Shown here: positions 41,785 to 50,716 of the stretch, in pieces
How the letters are laid out: the number at the start of each line of letters is the position of its first letter
How positions within the stretch are numbered: the first letter of the stretch is position 1
Source: JBELHR01 sp042091275
Lineage (GTDB): Bacteria > Bacteroidota > Bacteroidia > Flavobacteriales > Flavobacteriaceae
NCBI GenBank assembly: GCA_042091275.1
Contig: JBELHR010000002.1
Coordinates: 1 to 64,000 of the forward strand
Direction: 5' to 3'
DNA length: 64,000 nt
Translations under genes and position numbers: made by a program
The notes under the pieces: generated by a model
The model's database searches: none
Told to the model about the DNA's origin: nothing
What the model saw: only the letters and a program-made list of their open reading frames with translations

Positions 41785-42852
41785 TTGAACAGGTTGAACT
41801 ATTTTAAAAAAGTGCCAGCAATTTTATTGTTGGCATTTTTTGTTTCTTGCCAGCCGGATTATGAATTTCAGGATTTGGGAGAGGGCTTGTTTGCGGAGTT
41901 TCAAACCAACAAGGGTTCTGTATTGACAGAACTTTATTTTCAAGATAAACCCTTGACCGTATCTAATTTTGTCTCTTTGGCAGAAGGTACGAACCCCAAA
42001 GTAATAGATAGTTTAAAAGGTATACCCTACTACAATGGTGTTCTGTTTCACAGAGTACTTTCCAATTTTATGATTCAAGGAGGAGATCCTTGGGCGACTG
42101 GGATGGGACATCCAGGTTATAAATTTGAGGACGAGTTTATCTATGAGGAAAACGAATCGGTTAAGTATCGGCACGACGGACCAGGAGTATTATCCATGGC
42201 CAATTCAGGGCCAGACAGCAATGGTTCTCAGTTTTTTATAACCCACAAAGCAACACCTTGGTTAGATGGTAAGCACAGTGTTTTTGGTAGAGTGAGGTAT
42301 GGACAAGAAGTCGTAGATAGCATCGCAGAGATGGATACAATTTATTCTGTCAGAATTATTCGTCAAGGAGATGTGGCCCAAGAATTTAATTCTGCTGAGA
42401 CTTTTGAAAGGAGTTTAGAGGAAATCGCAAATAAAAAAGCAAAAAAGGAAGAGGCACGATTAAAAAAGATTGAGGATTTTTTGTTCCAAATGAATTTCCC
42501 AGAAGCGGTCCTAAACGATAAAGGAGTCAAGGTATTTGAGAAATTAGAGGGTAGTGGTGACCGAATTGTCTCTGATCGCCGTGTTAAAATTCATTATATA
42601 GGATACTTTGAAAATGGAGAGGTGTTTGCCAGTAGTTATAAGAAAAATAGGCCACTTGAGTTTACTATGGACGTAGATAATATGATAACCGGTTTTACCG
42701 AAGGGATTCGAGGTAGACGGGAAGGTAGTGAATTGGTTCTCTTTATTCCCTATTATTTAGCATATGGTGAAGAAGGAAATCTCCCCACTATTCCGGGCAG
42801 AAGTAATTTGATATTTGATATTTCTATTTTAGAATCTAAGGGAGATAAATAA
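41785..42852 (+). CDS. Cyclophilin-FKBP fusion lipoprotein, TTG start
   Basis: The 355-residue protein joins two different isomerase folds. The cyclophilin domain (about 35-195) has GVLFHRVLSNFMIQGGDP, GPGVLSMANSGPDSNGSQFFIT and TPWLDGKHSVFGRV. A charged helical linker (ANKKAKKEEARLKKIE) leads to an FKBP domain (about 258-352) with VKIHYIGYFENGEVFASSY and FIPYYLAYGE. The signal MNRLNYFKKVPAILLLAFF precedes lipobox FVSC. No ATG precedes the cyclophilin core, so it starts at TTG (41785), two bases after the preceding stop, probably by translational coupling. Confidence 0.9.
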   Translation: MNRLNYFKKVPAILLLAFFVSCQPDYEFQDLGEGLFAEFQTNKGSVLTELYFQDKPLTVSNFVSLAEGTNPKVIDSLKGIPYYNGVLFHRVLSNFMIQGGDPWATGMGHPGYKFEDEFIYEENESVKYRHDGPGVLSMANSGPDSNGSQFFITHKATPWLDGKHSVFGRVRYGQEVVDSIAEMDTIYSVRIIRQGDVAQEFNSAETFERSLEEIANKKAKKEEARLKKIEDFLFQMNFPEAVLNDKGVKVFEKLEGSGDRIVSDRRVKIHYIGYFENGEVFASSYKKNRPLEFTMDVDNMITGFTEGIRGRREGSELVLFIPYYLAYGEEGNLPTIPGRSNLIFDISILESKGDK

Positions 42853-42870
42853 TCGATAGAGTAATTGAAT

Positions 42871-43717
42871 TCAATTAGAAAACAAGTTTTTTAAAAGTAT
42901 TTTGACTTCTCTCAAACTCAAAGTACCAGATTGCAATTGTCTTTGAATTTCTTGAACACGTGTGTCCTTTTGAATGAGGGCCATTAGATGTTGATCAAAT
43001 TCTTGATTTAAGAATTGTCTGTTTTGGGATTCTCTCTTCCTAGTGAAATTATCATTTTCTATACTTTTTTGAAAGTAGTTGACTAATTGTTGATAGACTT
43101 CTTCAAGTCCCTCATTTTTTAAACTACTAACTAAATGTACACTTGGAACCCAAAATTCTTCCTTAAGTTGCAATAAATGGAGTGAGTTTTCAAATGTTCT
43201 CTTGGCCAATTCTCCAGAACCTAGATCCGATTTGTTTATCACAATGGTGTCACAAAGTTCTAAAATACCACGTTTAATACCTTGAAGTTCATCTCCGGCT
43301 CCAGGAATTTTAAGTAAAAGGAAGAAGTCAACCAGATTTGCCACGGCTGTTTCACTTTGACCTACTCCCACAGTTTCAATAATTATAATATCAAAACCAG
43401 CGGCTTCGCAGAGTGTTATGGCATCTTTTGTTCGGACACTTACACCTCCGAGATTACTCGAAGAAGGGGAGGGTCTGATATAGGCATTATCCGATTGAAC
43501 NNNNNNNNNNNNNNNNNNNNNNNNNNNNNNNNNNNNNNNNNNNNNNNNNNNNNNNNNNNNNNNNNNNNNNNNNNNNNNNNNNNNNNNNNNNNNNNNNNNN
43601 GGCTGCGATATTTCCTTTGGCTATAGAATTACTCAAAGCGACGGGATTCTTAGATTCTGTTCCAAATCTTTGAAGAATTTCTGATTTTTTTAAGTGGGAA
43701 GTCGGTTTTTTGGACAT
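42871..43717 (-). CDS. meaB: MeaB/ArgK-type GTPase, interrupted by an assembly gap
   Basis: Chaperone GTPase that protects B12-dependent methylmalonyl-CoA mutase. The N-terminal 39 residues begin MSKKPTSHL (43717). The C-terminal 210 residues contain NAYIRPSPSS, CEAAGFDIIIIETVGVGQSE and INKSDLG. The N run (43501-43600) hides the Walker A and switch region. Comparison with MeaB proteins suggests about 90 residues, near 270 bases, are missing rather than 100. Both flanks are in phase only if the true length is a multiple of three. The gene is probably intact. Confidence 0.88.
43501..43600. other. Assembly gap of 100 N
   Basis: Exactly 100 N inside meaB, the usual placeholder for a gap of unknown length. 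Confidence 0.98.
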
Positions 43718-43734
43718 AATCAAGATCGATAAAT

Positions 43735-43742
43735 CAAAAGTA
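43735..43742 (-). promoter_or_regulatory. -7 box of meaB
   Basis: TACTTTTG on the minus strand, 17 bp before the meaB ATG. Confidence 0.5.
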
Positions 43743-43829
43743 TTAAAAATTTGGTATCATTTAATACCTCTTAACTGTTTTGTACATAAAATCGAGCTAT
43801 ACAAAGCATCATTTTTTCTTATTTATTTT

Positions 43830-43837
43830 ATCTTTAC
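43830..43837 (+). promoter_or_regulatory. Possible -7 box of cysS
   Basis: TATCTTTA, one mismatch to TAnnTTTG, 17 bp before the cysS ATG. Confidence 0.35.
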
Positions 43838-43854
43838 CCTGAAATATATTTTCT

Positions 43855-45339
43855 ATGGAATTCTACAAGCACAACCAAATCAAAATTTACAATTCTTTAT
43901 CCAAAACAAAAGAAATCTTTACTCCACTTCACGAGGGTTTTGTGGGAATGTATGTTTGTGGTCCGACAGTATATAGCAATGTCCACCTTGGGAATGTTAG
44001 AACCTTTATGTCTTTTGATGTAGTGAATAGATATTTTCTCCATTTGGGATATAAAGTACGTTATGTTAGAAATATTACAGATGCAGGTCATTTGGAAAAC
44101 GATGCGGACGAAGGGGAAGATCGAATTGCGAAAAAAGCGAGATTGGAACAGATTGAACCAATGGAAGTAGTGCAGCAATACACTTTGGATTTTCACAATA
44201 TTCTAAATAAGTTTAATTGCTTACCACCAAATATAGAGCCAACAGCTACAGGTCATATTGTAGAACAAATTGAAATAATTCAAGAAATTTTAGAGAAAGG
44301 TTTGGCCTATGAAGTAAATGGATCCGTTTACTTCGATGTTGTAAAATATAATGAGACGAAAAAATACGGTATTTTATCTGGAAGAAATATTGAAGACGCT
44401 ATTCACAATACCAGAACTTTGGACGGTCAAAGCGAAAAGCGAAACCCCCAAGATTTTGCACTTTGGAAAAAAGCAGATCCAGTTCATATTATGAGATGGC
44501 CTTCGCCTTGGTCCGTCGGGTTTCCGGGTTGGCATCTTGAATGTACTGCTATGAGTACAAAGTATCTGGGAAAGAGATTTGATATTCACGGAGGAGGAAT
44601 GGATTTGAAATTTCCACACCACGAATGCGAAATTGCGCAGAGCGAAGCATGTAATGGAGTGGATCCGGTTAATTATTGGATGCACGCCAATATGTTGACT
44701 CTAAACGGTCAAAAAATGGCTAAATCTACGGGGAATAATATATTACCCGCAGAGATATTTAGTGGAGATAATCCTCTACTTTCGAAGGCATATGCACCTC
44801 CGGTTGCTAGGTTTTTCATGTTGCAAGCGCATTATAGAAGTAATTTAGATTTTTCTAATTCGGCGATAGAAGCTGCGGAAAAAGGCTATTTTAAATTAAT
44901 GGATGCGTGGCATACTCTAGAAAAATTAGAAAAAGCCCAAGAGGCCAAAGAAGTTTTTGACTTTGAGTCCTGGAAGGCTAGCTGTTATGCAGCGATGAAC
45001 GACGACTTTAATACTCCAATCTTAATTGCCCAGTTATTTGAAGGAGTGAGAGCCATAAACCAAATAAACGAGGGAGTTTTAAAGATTTCTGCTGAAAATA
45101 TTTCTGAAATGAAATTGGTTTTTAAATCTTTTATTTTTGATGTGCTCGGTTTGGAGGACTATAAAAAAGAGAGAGGAACTGAGGTTTTAGATTCTGCTAT
45201 GCAAGTGTTGATAGAACTCAGAAATCAAGCTAGATCGAATAGAGATTGGGCGCTTTCCGATCAAATACGTGATCAGTTGGCTGCCAATGGGATTCAGCTC
45301 AAAGACGGTAAGGACGGAACCACGTATACATTAAACTAA
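43855..45339 (+). CDS. cysS: Cysteinyl-tRNA synthetase
   Basis: The 494-residue class I synthetase has the zinc ligand Cys in MYVCGPTVYSNVHLGNVRTF (HLGN is the HIGH motif), CTAMSTKYLG, the zinc-linked HGGGMDLKFPHHECEIAQSEA, and KMAKSTGN (KMSKS). The C-terminal part is the anticodon-binding helical bundle. The first ATG (MEFYKHNQIKIYNSLSKTKE) gives the normal length. The next gene, yidD, starts on the base after its stop. Confidence 0.97.
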   Translation: MEFYKHNQIKIYNSLSKTKEIFTPLHEGFVGMYVCGPTVYSNVHLGNVRTFMSFDVVNRYFLHLGYKVRYVRNITDAGHLENDADEGEDRIAKKARLEQIEPMEVVQQYTLDFHNILNKFNCLPPNIEPTATGHIVEQIEIIQEILEKGLAYEVNGSVYFDVVKYNETKKYGILSGRNIEDAIHNTRTLDGQSEKRNPQDFALWKKADPVHIMRWPSPWSVGFPGWHLECTAMSTKYLGKRFDIHGGGMDLKFPHHECEIAQSEACNGVDPVNYWMHANMLTLNGQKMAKSTGNNILPAEIFSGDNPLLSKAYAPPVARFFMLQAHYRSNLDFSNSAIEAAEKGYFKLMDAWHTLEKLEKAQEAKEVFDFESWKASCYAAMNDDFNTPILIAQLFEGVRAINQINEGVLKISAENISEMKLVFKSFIFDVLGLEDYKKERGTEVLDSAMQVLIELRNQARSNRDWALSDQIRDQLAANGIQLKDGKDGTTYTLN

Positions 45340-45567
45340 ATGAATCTGAGAAAAATCCTAATTGCGCCAGCTATTTTACTCGTCAGAATTTATCAGACGA
45401 TGATTTCCCCTCTGACCCCGTCGACTTGTCGTTATTCACCGACTTGCTCTACTTATAGCATAGAAGCATTAAAAAAACACGGTCTTTTTAAAGGTTCGTA
45501 TTTGGCTATTAAACGAATTTTATCATGTCACCCATGGGGTGGATCAGGTTATGATCCTGTACCATAA
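45340..45567 (+). CDS. yidD: Membrane protein insertion efficiency factor YidD
   Basis: The 75-residue protein has the three signatures of YidD: RIYQTMISPLTPSTCRYSPTCSTYSIEALKKHG-type motif (three conserved Cys), KGSYLAIKRILSCHPWGGSGYDPVP at the C-terminus. It helps insertion of membrane proteins with YidC. It directly abuts cysS and precedes lgt by 12 bp, so all three are co-transcribed. Confidence 0.95.
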   Translation: MNLRKILIAPAILLVRIYQTMISPLTPSTCRYSPTCSTYSIEALKKHGLFKGSYLAIKRILSCHPWGGSGYDPVP

Positions 45568-45579
45568 ATAGAAAAAACT

Positions 45580-46389
45580 ATGAGAGAACTTTCCATTGTT
45601 TGGGACCCTTCGTTGGGAATAGAAATAGGTAGTATAGTGCTGAGGTACTACAGTTTGATGTTTATTTTAGCCTTTTCTGCAGGTTTCTATATCATGAAAA
45701 AGATTTTTATCGAGGATAAAATTTCCTTAGAGAAATTAGATTCCTTGCTTATTTGGGTGGTATTATCCACGATAATTGGAGCTAGATTAGGACACGTATT
45801 TTTTTACGATTGGGATTATTTCCAAAACCATTTACTAGAAATTTTATTACCCGTAAAATTCCAACCTCATTTTGAGATTACTGGTTTTAGAGGATTGGCA
45901 TCTCATGGAGCTGCAATAGGAATAATTGGTTCCTTGTATTTCTTTTGTAAGCGAGTCTTAAAGAAACCCTTGTTATATTTAATCGATAGGTTGGGAATCG
46001 CTGTTGCGCTGGCAGGCTTTTTTATACGAATCGGTAATTTGATGAACTCAGAGATTATAGGAAAAGCTACAGGAACAGATTACGGATTTATCTTTGTTCA
46101 ACTCGGGGAAAATTTCCCAAGGCATCCGACTCAACTTTACGAAGCATTCGGGTATCTAGCAATCTTTGCCTTGTTGTGGTATTTGTATTGGAATACGAAT
46201 TTAAAGCAGCGTCAAGGTTATTTATTTGGCCTTTTCTTCGCTCTTTTATGGAGTTTGAGATTTGTAGTTGAGTTTTTTAAAGAGGCTCAAGTTGATCAGC
46301 GTGCGGAGTGGTCTTTAAATACTGGACAATGGCTGAGTATACCTCTTGTCCTTATCGGACTATTTTGTATGTATAGATCAAAAAAATAA
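45580..46389 (+). CDS. lgt: Prolipoprotein diacylglyceryl transferase
   Basis: Transfers diacylglycerol to the lipobox Cys of lipoproteins. The 269-residue, seven-helix inner-membrane enzyme has GARLGHVFFYDW, GLASHGAAIGII with the catalytic His, RIGNLMNSEIIGKATG with the essential Arg, and HPTQLYEAFGYL. It fits with the many lipoproteins in this window. A terminator follows. Confidence 0.95.
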   Translation: MRELSIVWDPSLGIEIGSIVLRYYSLMFILAFSAGFYIMKKIFIEDKISLEKLDSLLIWVVLSTIIGARLGHVFFYDWDYFQNHLLEILLPVKFQPHFEITGFRGLASHGAAIGIIGSLYFFCKRVLKKPLLYLIDRLGIAVALAGFFIRIGNLMNSEIIGKATGTDYGFIFVQLGENFPRHPTQLYEAFGYLAIFALLWYLYWNTNLKQRQGYLFGLFFALLWSLRFVVEFFKEAQVDQRAEWSLNTGQWLSIPLVLIGLFCMYRSKK

Positions 46390-46390
46390 C

Positions 46391-46425
46391 AAAAAAAACG
46401 CTTTGAATTTCAAAGCGTTTTTTTT
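46391..46425. terminator. Bidirectional terminator between lgt and secA
   Basis: A 16-bp perfect stem, 46391-46406 with 46410-46425 (core ACGCTTTGA/TCAAAGCGT, loop ATT), has A8 and T8 at its base and serves both convergent genes. Confidence 0.92.
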
Positions 46426-46432
46426 GTTGAGC

Positions 46433-49400
46433 TTATTCTAGCAAGACCCACTTTCCAGATTCTATAAGTGGTATAGCTTGTTTATACTTAAGTTCCTTTT
46501 CTTGTCCAGAGCCGATATTCTTGATTTTCACCCTTTCATTTCTTCCAATTTTAGGTTCCGCTCTGGTAACAGTTTCCACTGGAGCTCGATTGGTTTGTGT
46601 AGGATTTGCACGTTGCAAATTAGGATTATCTCCTCCTTGTTCTGCTCTGCTCAATTCCACCTTCTCACGTTGTCTTTGTTTGGCTTCACTGACTTGGTTT
46701 ACTTCTTGACTAGGGAGCTCTCCTTTGAACAAAAAGGATAAAACTTCCTTGTTTACACCATCTAACATGGCTCTAAATAGCTCAAATGCCTCAAATTTAT
46801 AAATCAAAAGCGGATCCTTCTGCTCGTATGAAGCATTTTGAACCGATTGCTTGAGCTCATCCATTTTTCTAAGGTGAGTTTTCCAATTTTCATCAATTAT
46901 CGCAAGAGTAATATTTTTTTCAAAGTCAGAAATTAATTCTTTTCCTTCACTCTCTACCGCTAATTTTAGATTAGTAACTACCTGAAGCGTTTTTGTTCCA
47001 TCAGAAAAAGGAACTACAATTCTCTCGTAACGATCTCCTTCGCGTTCGTAAACGTTCTTTATAACTGGAAATGCTCTCTCTGCATTTCGAGTCATTTTAT
47101 CTTTGTAATGCGCAAATACCGTTTCGTAGAGAATGTCAATTAACTCAGATTCCGATTTTGCCATAAAATCTTCCTCGCTAAATGGACTAGAAGAAGAGGA
47201 GAACATAATTAATTCATATTCAAAGTTTTTATAGTCACCGCTCGCTTTGTTTTGGGTTACAATAAGATCACAAGTATCGTAAATCATATTCGCGATATCA
47301 ATATTTAGTCTCTTACCGTCGAGGGCATTCTTTCTCCTTTTGTAAACCACCTCTCTTTGGGCATTCATAATATCGTCATACTCCAAAAGTCTCTTTCGAA
47401 TTCCAAAGTTGTTTTCCTCAACCTTTTTCTGGGCGCGTTCGATTGACTTGGTTATCATGGAGTGTTGAATAACTTCTCCTTCTTTGAGTCCCATACGGTC
47501 CATCATTTTTGCGATTCGATCCGATCCAAAAATTCGCATTAGGTTATCTTCCAGAGAAACATAAAATTGACTGGATCCCACATCTCCTTGACGTCCTGCA
47601 CGACCTCTTAATTGTCTGTCGACACGACGGGAGTCGTGACGTTCTGTTCCAATAATCGCTAAACCACCTGCTTTTTTGACCTCTTCGGTCAGCTTGATAT
47701 CTGTTCCACGTCCGGCCATATTTGTCGCGATGGTAACCATTCCAGGTTTACCAGCAAGAGCTACGACATCTGCTTCTTTTTTATGAAGTTTTGCATTTAG
47801 TACATTGTGTTCAATTTTTTTCATGGTCAACATACGACCTAGAAGTTCGGAGATTTCAACCGAGGTAGTACCGACCAAAACAGGTCTTCCTTGATTTACT
47901 AAATTTACAACCTCATCGATGACAGCTGTGTACTTTTCGCGATTAGTCTTGTATACTAAATCCTCTCTATCATCTCTACCTAAAGGTTTATTTGTTGGAA
48001 TCTCAACAACATCCAGCTTGTAGATTTCCCATAACTCTCCTGCTTCGGTAATTGCAGTTCCCGTCATACCAGATAGTTTGCGGTACATACGGAAATAGTT
48101 TTGAAGAGTTACCGTAGCAAATGTTTGTGTCGCTTTTTCGATTTTCACATTTTCTTTTGCTTCAATCGCTTGGTGAAGACCATCGGAATATCTTCTTCCG
48201 TCCATGATACGACCAGTTTGTTCGTCCACGATTTTCACTTTGTCTTCCATCACTACATAGGCAACATCCTTTTCAAATAGGGTGTAAGCCTTGAGCAGTT
48301 GATTCATAGTGTGTATGCGTTCACTTTTAACACTAAATTCTTTGAAAAGCTGCTCCTTTAATTTGATTTTTTCCTCTTCTTCTGAATCGCTTTCGTCTAT
48401 TTTTCCAATTTCTACTCCAATGTCTGGCAATAGGAAAAAATTGGCTTCATTTTTTTGAGACAAATGAGCGATACCTTTATCGGTAAGTTCTATGGAATTA
48501 CTTTTTTCTTCAATAACAAAATAGAGCTCCTTATCGACCTTAGGCATCTCTTTATTGTTGTCCTGCATGTAGTAGTTTTCTGTTTTTTGCAGTAACTGTC
48601 TAATACCTTCTTGAGATAAGAATTTGATTAAAGCTTTGTTCTTTGGTAAACCGCGATAGACGCGCAACAAGAGTATTCCACCTTCTTTTTCGTCTCCAGC
48701 TGCTATTGTTTTTTTAGCTTCGGCAAGGACTTTAATCAAGTAACTTTTTTGAAGACTAACAATATCGTTGACAACTGGTTTTAATTCGTTGAATTCGTGA
48801 AGATCACCTTGAGGTACAGGTCCCGAAATAATTAAGGGAGTTCTAGCGTCATCGACAAGAACCGAATCTACCTCATCTACAATAGCATAGTTGTGTGGTC
48901 GTTGAACCAATTCCTCTTGGGTATGAGCCATGTTATCACGTAGATAATCAAAACCGAACTCGTTATTTGTTCCGTAAGTAATATCCGCTAAGTATGCTTT
49001 TCGTCTCTCGTCAGAATTTGGCTTGTGATAGTCAATACAATCAATACTAAGACCGTGAAATTGAAATAATGGAGCCATCCATGCAGAGTCACGCTTGGCT
49101 AAATAATCGTTAACTGTTACTACATGAACTCCATTCCCAGTGAGGGCGTTTAGATAGATTGGAAGCGTAGCGACAAGTGTCTTTCCCTCTCCAGTCATCA
49201 TCTCAGCAATCTTTCCTTGAGTCAAAACCGCACCACCGATTAACTGAACATCGTAGTGAACCATGTCCCAAATAATTTCCTTTCCTGCAGCATCCCAAGA
49301 ATTCTTCCATATAGCCTTGTCACCATCCAAGGAAACAAACCCGGATTCTGCCGACAAACTCCTATCCATTTCTGAAGCTGTAACTTCAATTTCTTCTTCC

Positions 49401-49771
49401 GATGCAAATCGTTTTGCCGTTTCTTTTACAACAGCAAATGCAGCTGGCATGATATCCAAAAGAACTTTTTCTGATGCCTCGTAGGCAGAATCTTTTAATC
49501 GATCAATTTCCTTGAAAATATTTTCTTGTCTATCAATATCAGATTCCAAAGCTTCTGCTTCGAGTTTTTCTATTTCTTCGTCAAAGGGTTTTGTAGCCTC
49601 TTTGATTTGATTTTTAAATTCAAGAGATTTATTTCGCAAGTCATCATTGGAGAGTAAGTTAAAATCCCCTTCAAACGACAGCACTCTTTTTACAATAGGT
49701 TGTAGCTGTTTTAAATCTTTCTGTTGTTTATCCCCTACAAAAAGTTTTAATACTTTATTTACAATACTCAT
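46433..49771 (-). CDS. secA: Preprotein translocase ATPase SecA
   Basis: Drives Sec-dependent protein export. The 1112-residue length is the long form known in Bacteroidota, against about 900 in E. coli. Motor motifs are intact: MTGEGKTLVATLP (Walker A), DEVDSVLVDDARTPL, GTTSVEISE, TNMAGRGTDIKL and RQLRGRAGRQGD. The extra length is an insert of roughly 150-200 residues in the first half (QKSYLIKVLAEAKK, then SDSEEEEKIKLKEQ). The C-terminus ends KQAIPLIESGKWVLLE and lacks the Cys-rich zinc motif that binds SecB. Confidence 0.98.
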   Translation of the reverse strand: MSIVNKVLKLFVGDKQQKDLKQLQPIVKRVLSFEGDFNLLSNDDLRNKSLEFKNQIKEATKPFDEEIEKLEAEALESDIDRQENIFKEIDRLKDSAYEASEKVLLDIMPAAFAVVKETAKRFASEEEIEVTASEMDRSLSAESGFVSLDGDKAIWKNSWDAAGKEIIWDMVHYDVQLIGGAVLTQGKIAEMMTGEGKTLVATLPIYLNALTGNGVHVVTVNDYLAKRDSAWMAPLFQFHGLSIDCIDYHKPNSDERRKAYLADITYGTNNEFGFDYLRDNMAHTQEELVQRPHNYAIVDEVDSVLVDDARTPLIISGPVPQGDLHEFNELKPVVNDIVSLQKSYLIKVLAEAKKTIAAGDEKEGGILLLRVYRGLPKNKALIKFLSQEGIRQLLQKTENYYMQDNNKEMPKVDKELYFVIEEKSNSIELTDKGIAHLSQKNEANFFLLPDIGVEIGKIDESDSEEEEKIKLKEQLFKEFSVKSERIHTMNQLLKAYTLFEKDVAYVVMEDKVKIVDEQTGRIMDGRRYSDGLHQAIEAKENVKIEKATQTFATVTLQNYFRMYRKLSGMTGTAITEAGELWEIYKLDVVEIPTNKPLGRDDREDLVYKTNREKYTAVIDEVVNLVNQGRPVLVGTTSVEISELLGRMLTMKKIEHNVLNAKLHKKEADVVALAGKPGMVTIATNMAGRGTDIKLTEEVKKAGGLAIIGTERHDSRRVDRQLRGRAGRQGDVGSSQFYVSLEDNLMRIFGSDRIAKMMDRMGLKEGEVIQHSMITKSIERAQKKVEENNFGIRKRLLEYDDIMNAQREVVYKRRKNALDGKRLNIDIANMIYDTCDLIVTQNKASGDYKNFEYELIMFSSSSSPFSEEDFMAKSESELIDILYETVFAHYKDKMTRNAERAFPVIKNVYEREGDRYERIVVPFSDGTKTLQVVTNLKLAVESEGKELISDFEKNITLAIIDENWKTHLRKMDELKQSVQNASYEQKDPLLIYKFEAFELFRAMLDGVNKEVLSFLFKGELPSQEVNQVSEAKQRQREKVELSRAEQGGDNPNLQRANPTQTNRAPVETVTRAEPKIGRNERVKIKNIGSGQEKELKYKQAIPLIESGKWVLLE

Positions 49772-49795
49772 AATCTTACTCAGTTTGTTTCATTC

Positions 49796-49803
49796 CAAAA
49801 TTA
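49796..49803 (-). promoter_or_regulatory. -7 box of secA
   Basis: TAATTTTG on the minus strand, 24 bp before the secA ATG, immediately downstream of the preceding terminator. Confidence 0.45.
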
Positions 49804-49811
49804 AACAAAAA

Positions 49812-49833
49812 AAAAGCCTCATCAGAGACTTTT
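49812..49833 (-). terminator. Terminator of the DUF2795 gene
   Basis: AAAAGCCTC (49812-49820) and GAGACTTTT (49825-49833) pair around ATCA, with a G-U pair on the minus strand, followed there by a U9 tract. Confidence 0.75.
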
Positions 49834-49857
49834 AAATTTTTTTACAGCTTATTTTGC

Positions 49858-50079
49858 CTAGTATTCATCCTCGTTCCAAAGATAATCTTCTTCCGTAGGA
49901 TAGTCTGGCCATATTTCTATAATAGAATCATATGCATCTCCTTCATCCTCAATGGTCTGTAGATTTTCAACTACTTCAAGAGGTGCTCCTGTACGAATTG
50001 CGTAATCGATTAATTCATCTTTGGTTGCAGGCCAAGGAGCGTCAGCTAAATAAGAGGCAAGTTCTAAAGTCCAATACAT
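49858..50079 (-). CDS. DUF2795 domain small protein
   Basis: The 73-residue acidic protein has the DUF2795 core in its first half (LASYLADAPWPATKDELIDYAIRTGAPLEVVENLQTI) and an acidic end (YPTEEDYLWNEDEY). The fold is thought to be a small helical domain; function unknown. It is flanked by its own promoter and terminator, so it is probably a single-gene, well-expressed unit. Confidence 0.88.
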   Translation of the reverse strand: MYWTLELASYLADAPWPATKDELIDYAIRTGAPLEVVENLQTIEDEGDAYDSIIEIWPDYPTEEDYLWNEDEY

Positions 50080-50098
50080 GATTTTCTAGTTTTTTCAG

Positions 50099-50128
50099 CA
50101 AAAATAATTTTTTTACTTAAATAGTCAA
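50099..50128 (-). promoter_or_regulatory. Promoter of the DUF2795 gene
   Basis: On the minus strand TTG (50126-50128), a 19-bp spacer and TATTTTTG (50099-50106) fit the consensus. Confidence 0.75.
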
Positions 50129-50172
50129 GTTTTTATTTGTCTTATTTTCAATATAATAAAGAACGTTAAGGC

Positions 50173-50715
50173 TTAGGGTATCCATTTGATCTCTTCTGCC
50201 CCATACTCATAGGTCAACTTTCGTGCCAACACAAAAAGATAATCCGATAGGCGATTTAGAAACATTAAGATTTCTTGGTTAACTTCCACGTTTTCAGATA
50301 GAAGACTTACTTTTCGTTCGGATCTTCGACAAACTGTACGGCATATGTGACAAGTTGACACCTTTGGATGTCCTCCTGGTAAAATAAAATGAGTCATCGT
50401 CGGTAGGTCTCGATTAAAATCATCCATTATATCCTCCATTTGTTTTGTCAATTTACCACTAATTTCAGGTAGCTGACTCTGTTGTTTTAAAGCCTCTTTT
50501 GGAGTTGCTAAATGACTTCCAATATTGAATAATTGCTTTTGAATCTCTAAAAGAGTTTCCTGCTCCAAGTCAATAAGATCTCTGAGATGGCCAATATTGG
50601 CGTTTAACTCATCAATATCTCCGTAGGTATCTATTCGCATGTCGTGCTTTGAGACACGTGAACCTCCATATAGCCCCGTGGTTCCTTTATCTCCGGTTTT
50701 TGTGTAAATTTTCAT
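50173..50715 (-). CDS. Cob(I)alamin adenosyltransferase, PduO type
   Basis: Adenosylates corrinoids to make coenzyme B12. The 180-residue PduO-type enzyme has MKIYTKTGDKGTTGLYGGSRVSKHDMRIDTYGDIDELNA at its N-terminus and ICRTVCRRSERKVSLL plus FLNRLSDYLFVLARK, the trimer's ATP/B12-binding motifs. It is separated by one base from the methyltransferase gene upstream. Together with meaB it indicates a B12-dependent mutase elsewhere in the genome. Confidence 0.93.
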   Translation of the reverse strand: MKIYTKTGDKGTTGLYGGSRVSKHDMRIDTYGDIDELNANIGHLRDLIDLEQETLLEIQKQLFNIGSHLATPKEALKQQSQLPEISGKLTKQMEDIMDDFNRDLPTMTHFILPGGHPKVSTCHICRTVCRRSERKVSLLSENVEVNQEILMFLNRLSDYLFVLARKLTYEYGAEEIKWIP

Positions 50716-50716
50716 A

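Noticed and set aside
43357..43626. Plus-strand frame across the N gap
   Set aside because: The translation through the gap is meaningless; the minus strand carries meaB.
46478..46741. Plus-strand frames opposite the end of secA
   Set aside because: Shadows of the minus-strand coding frame without start context or motif.
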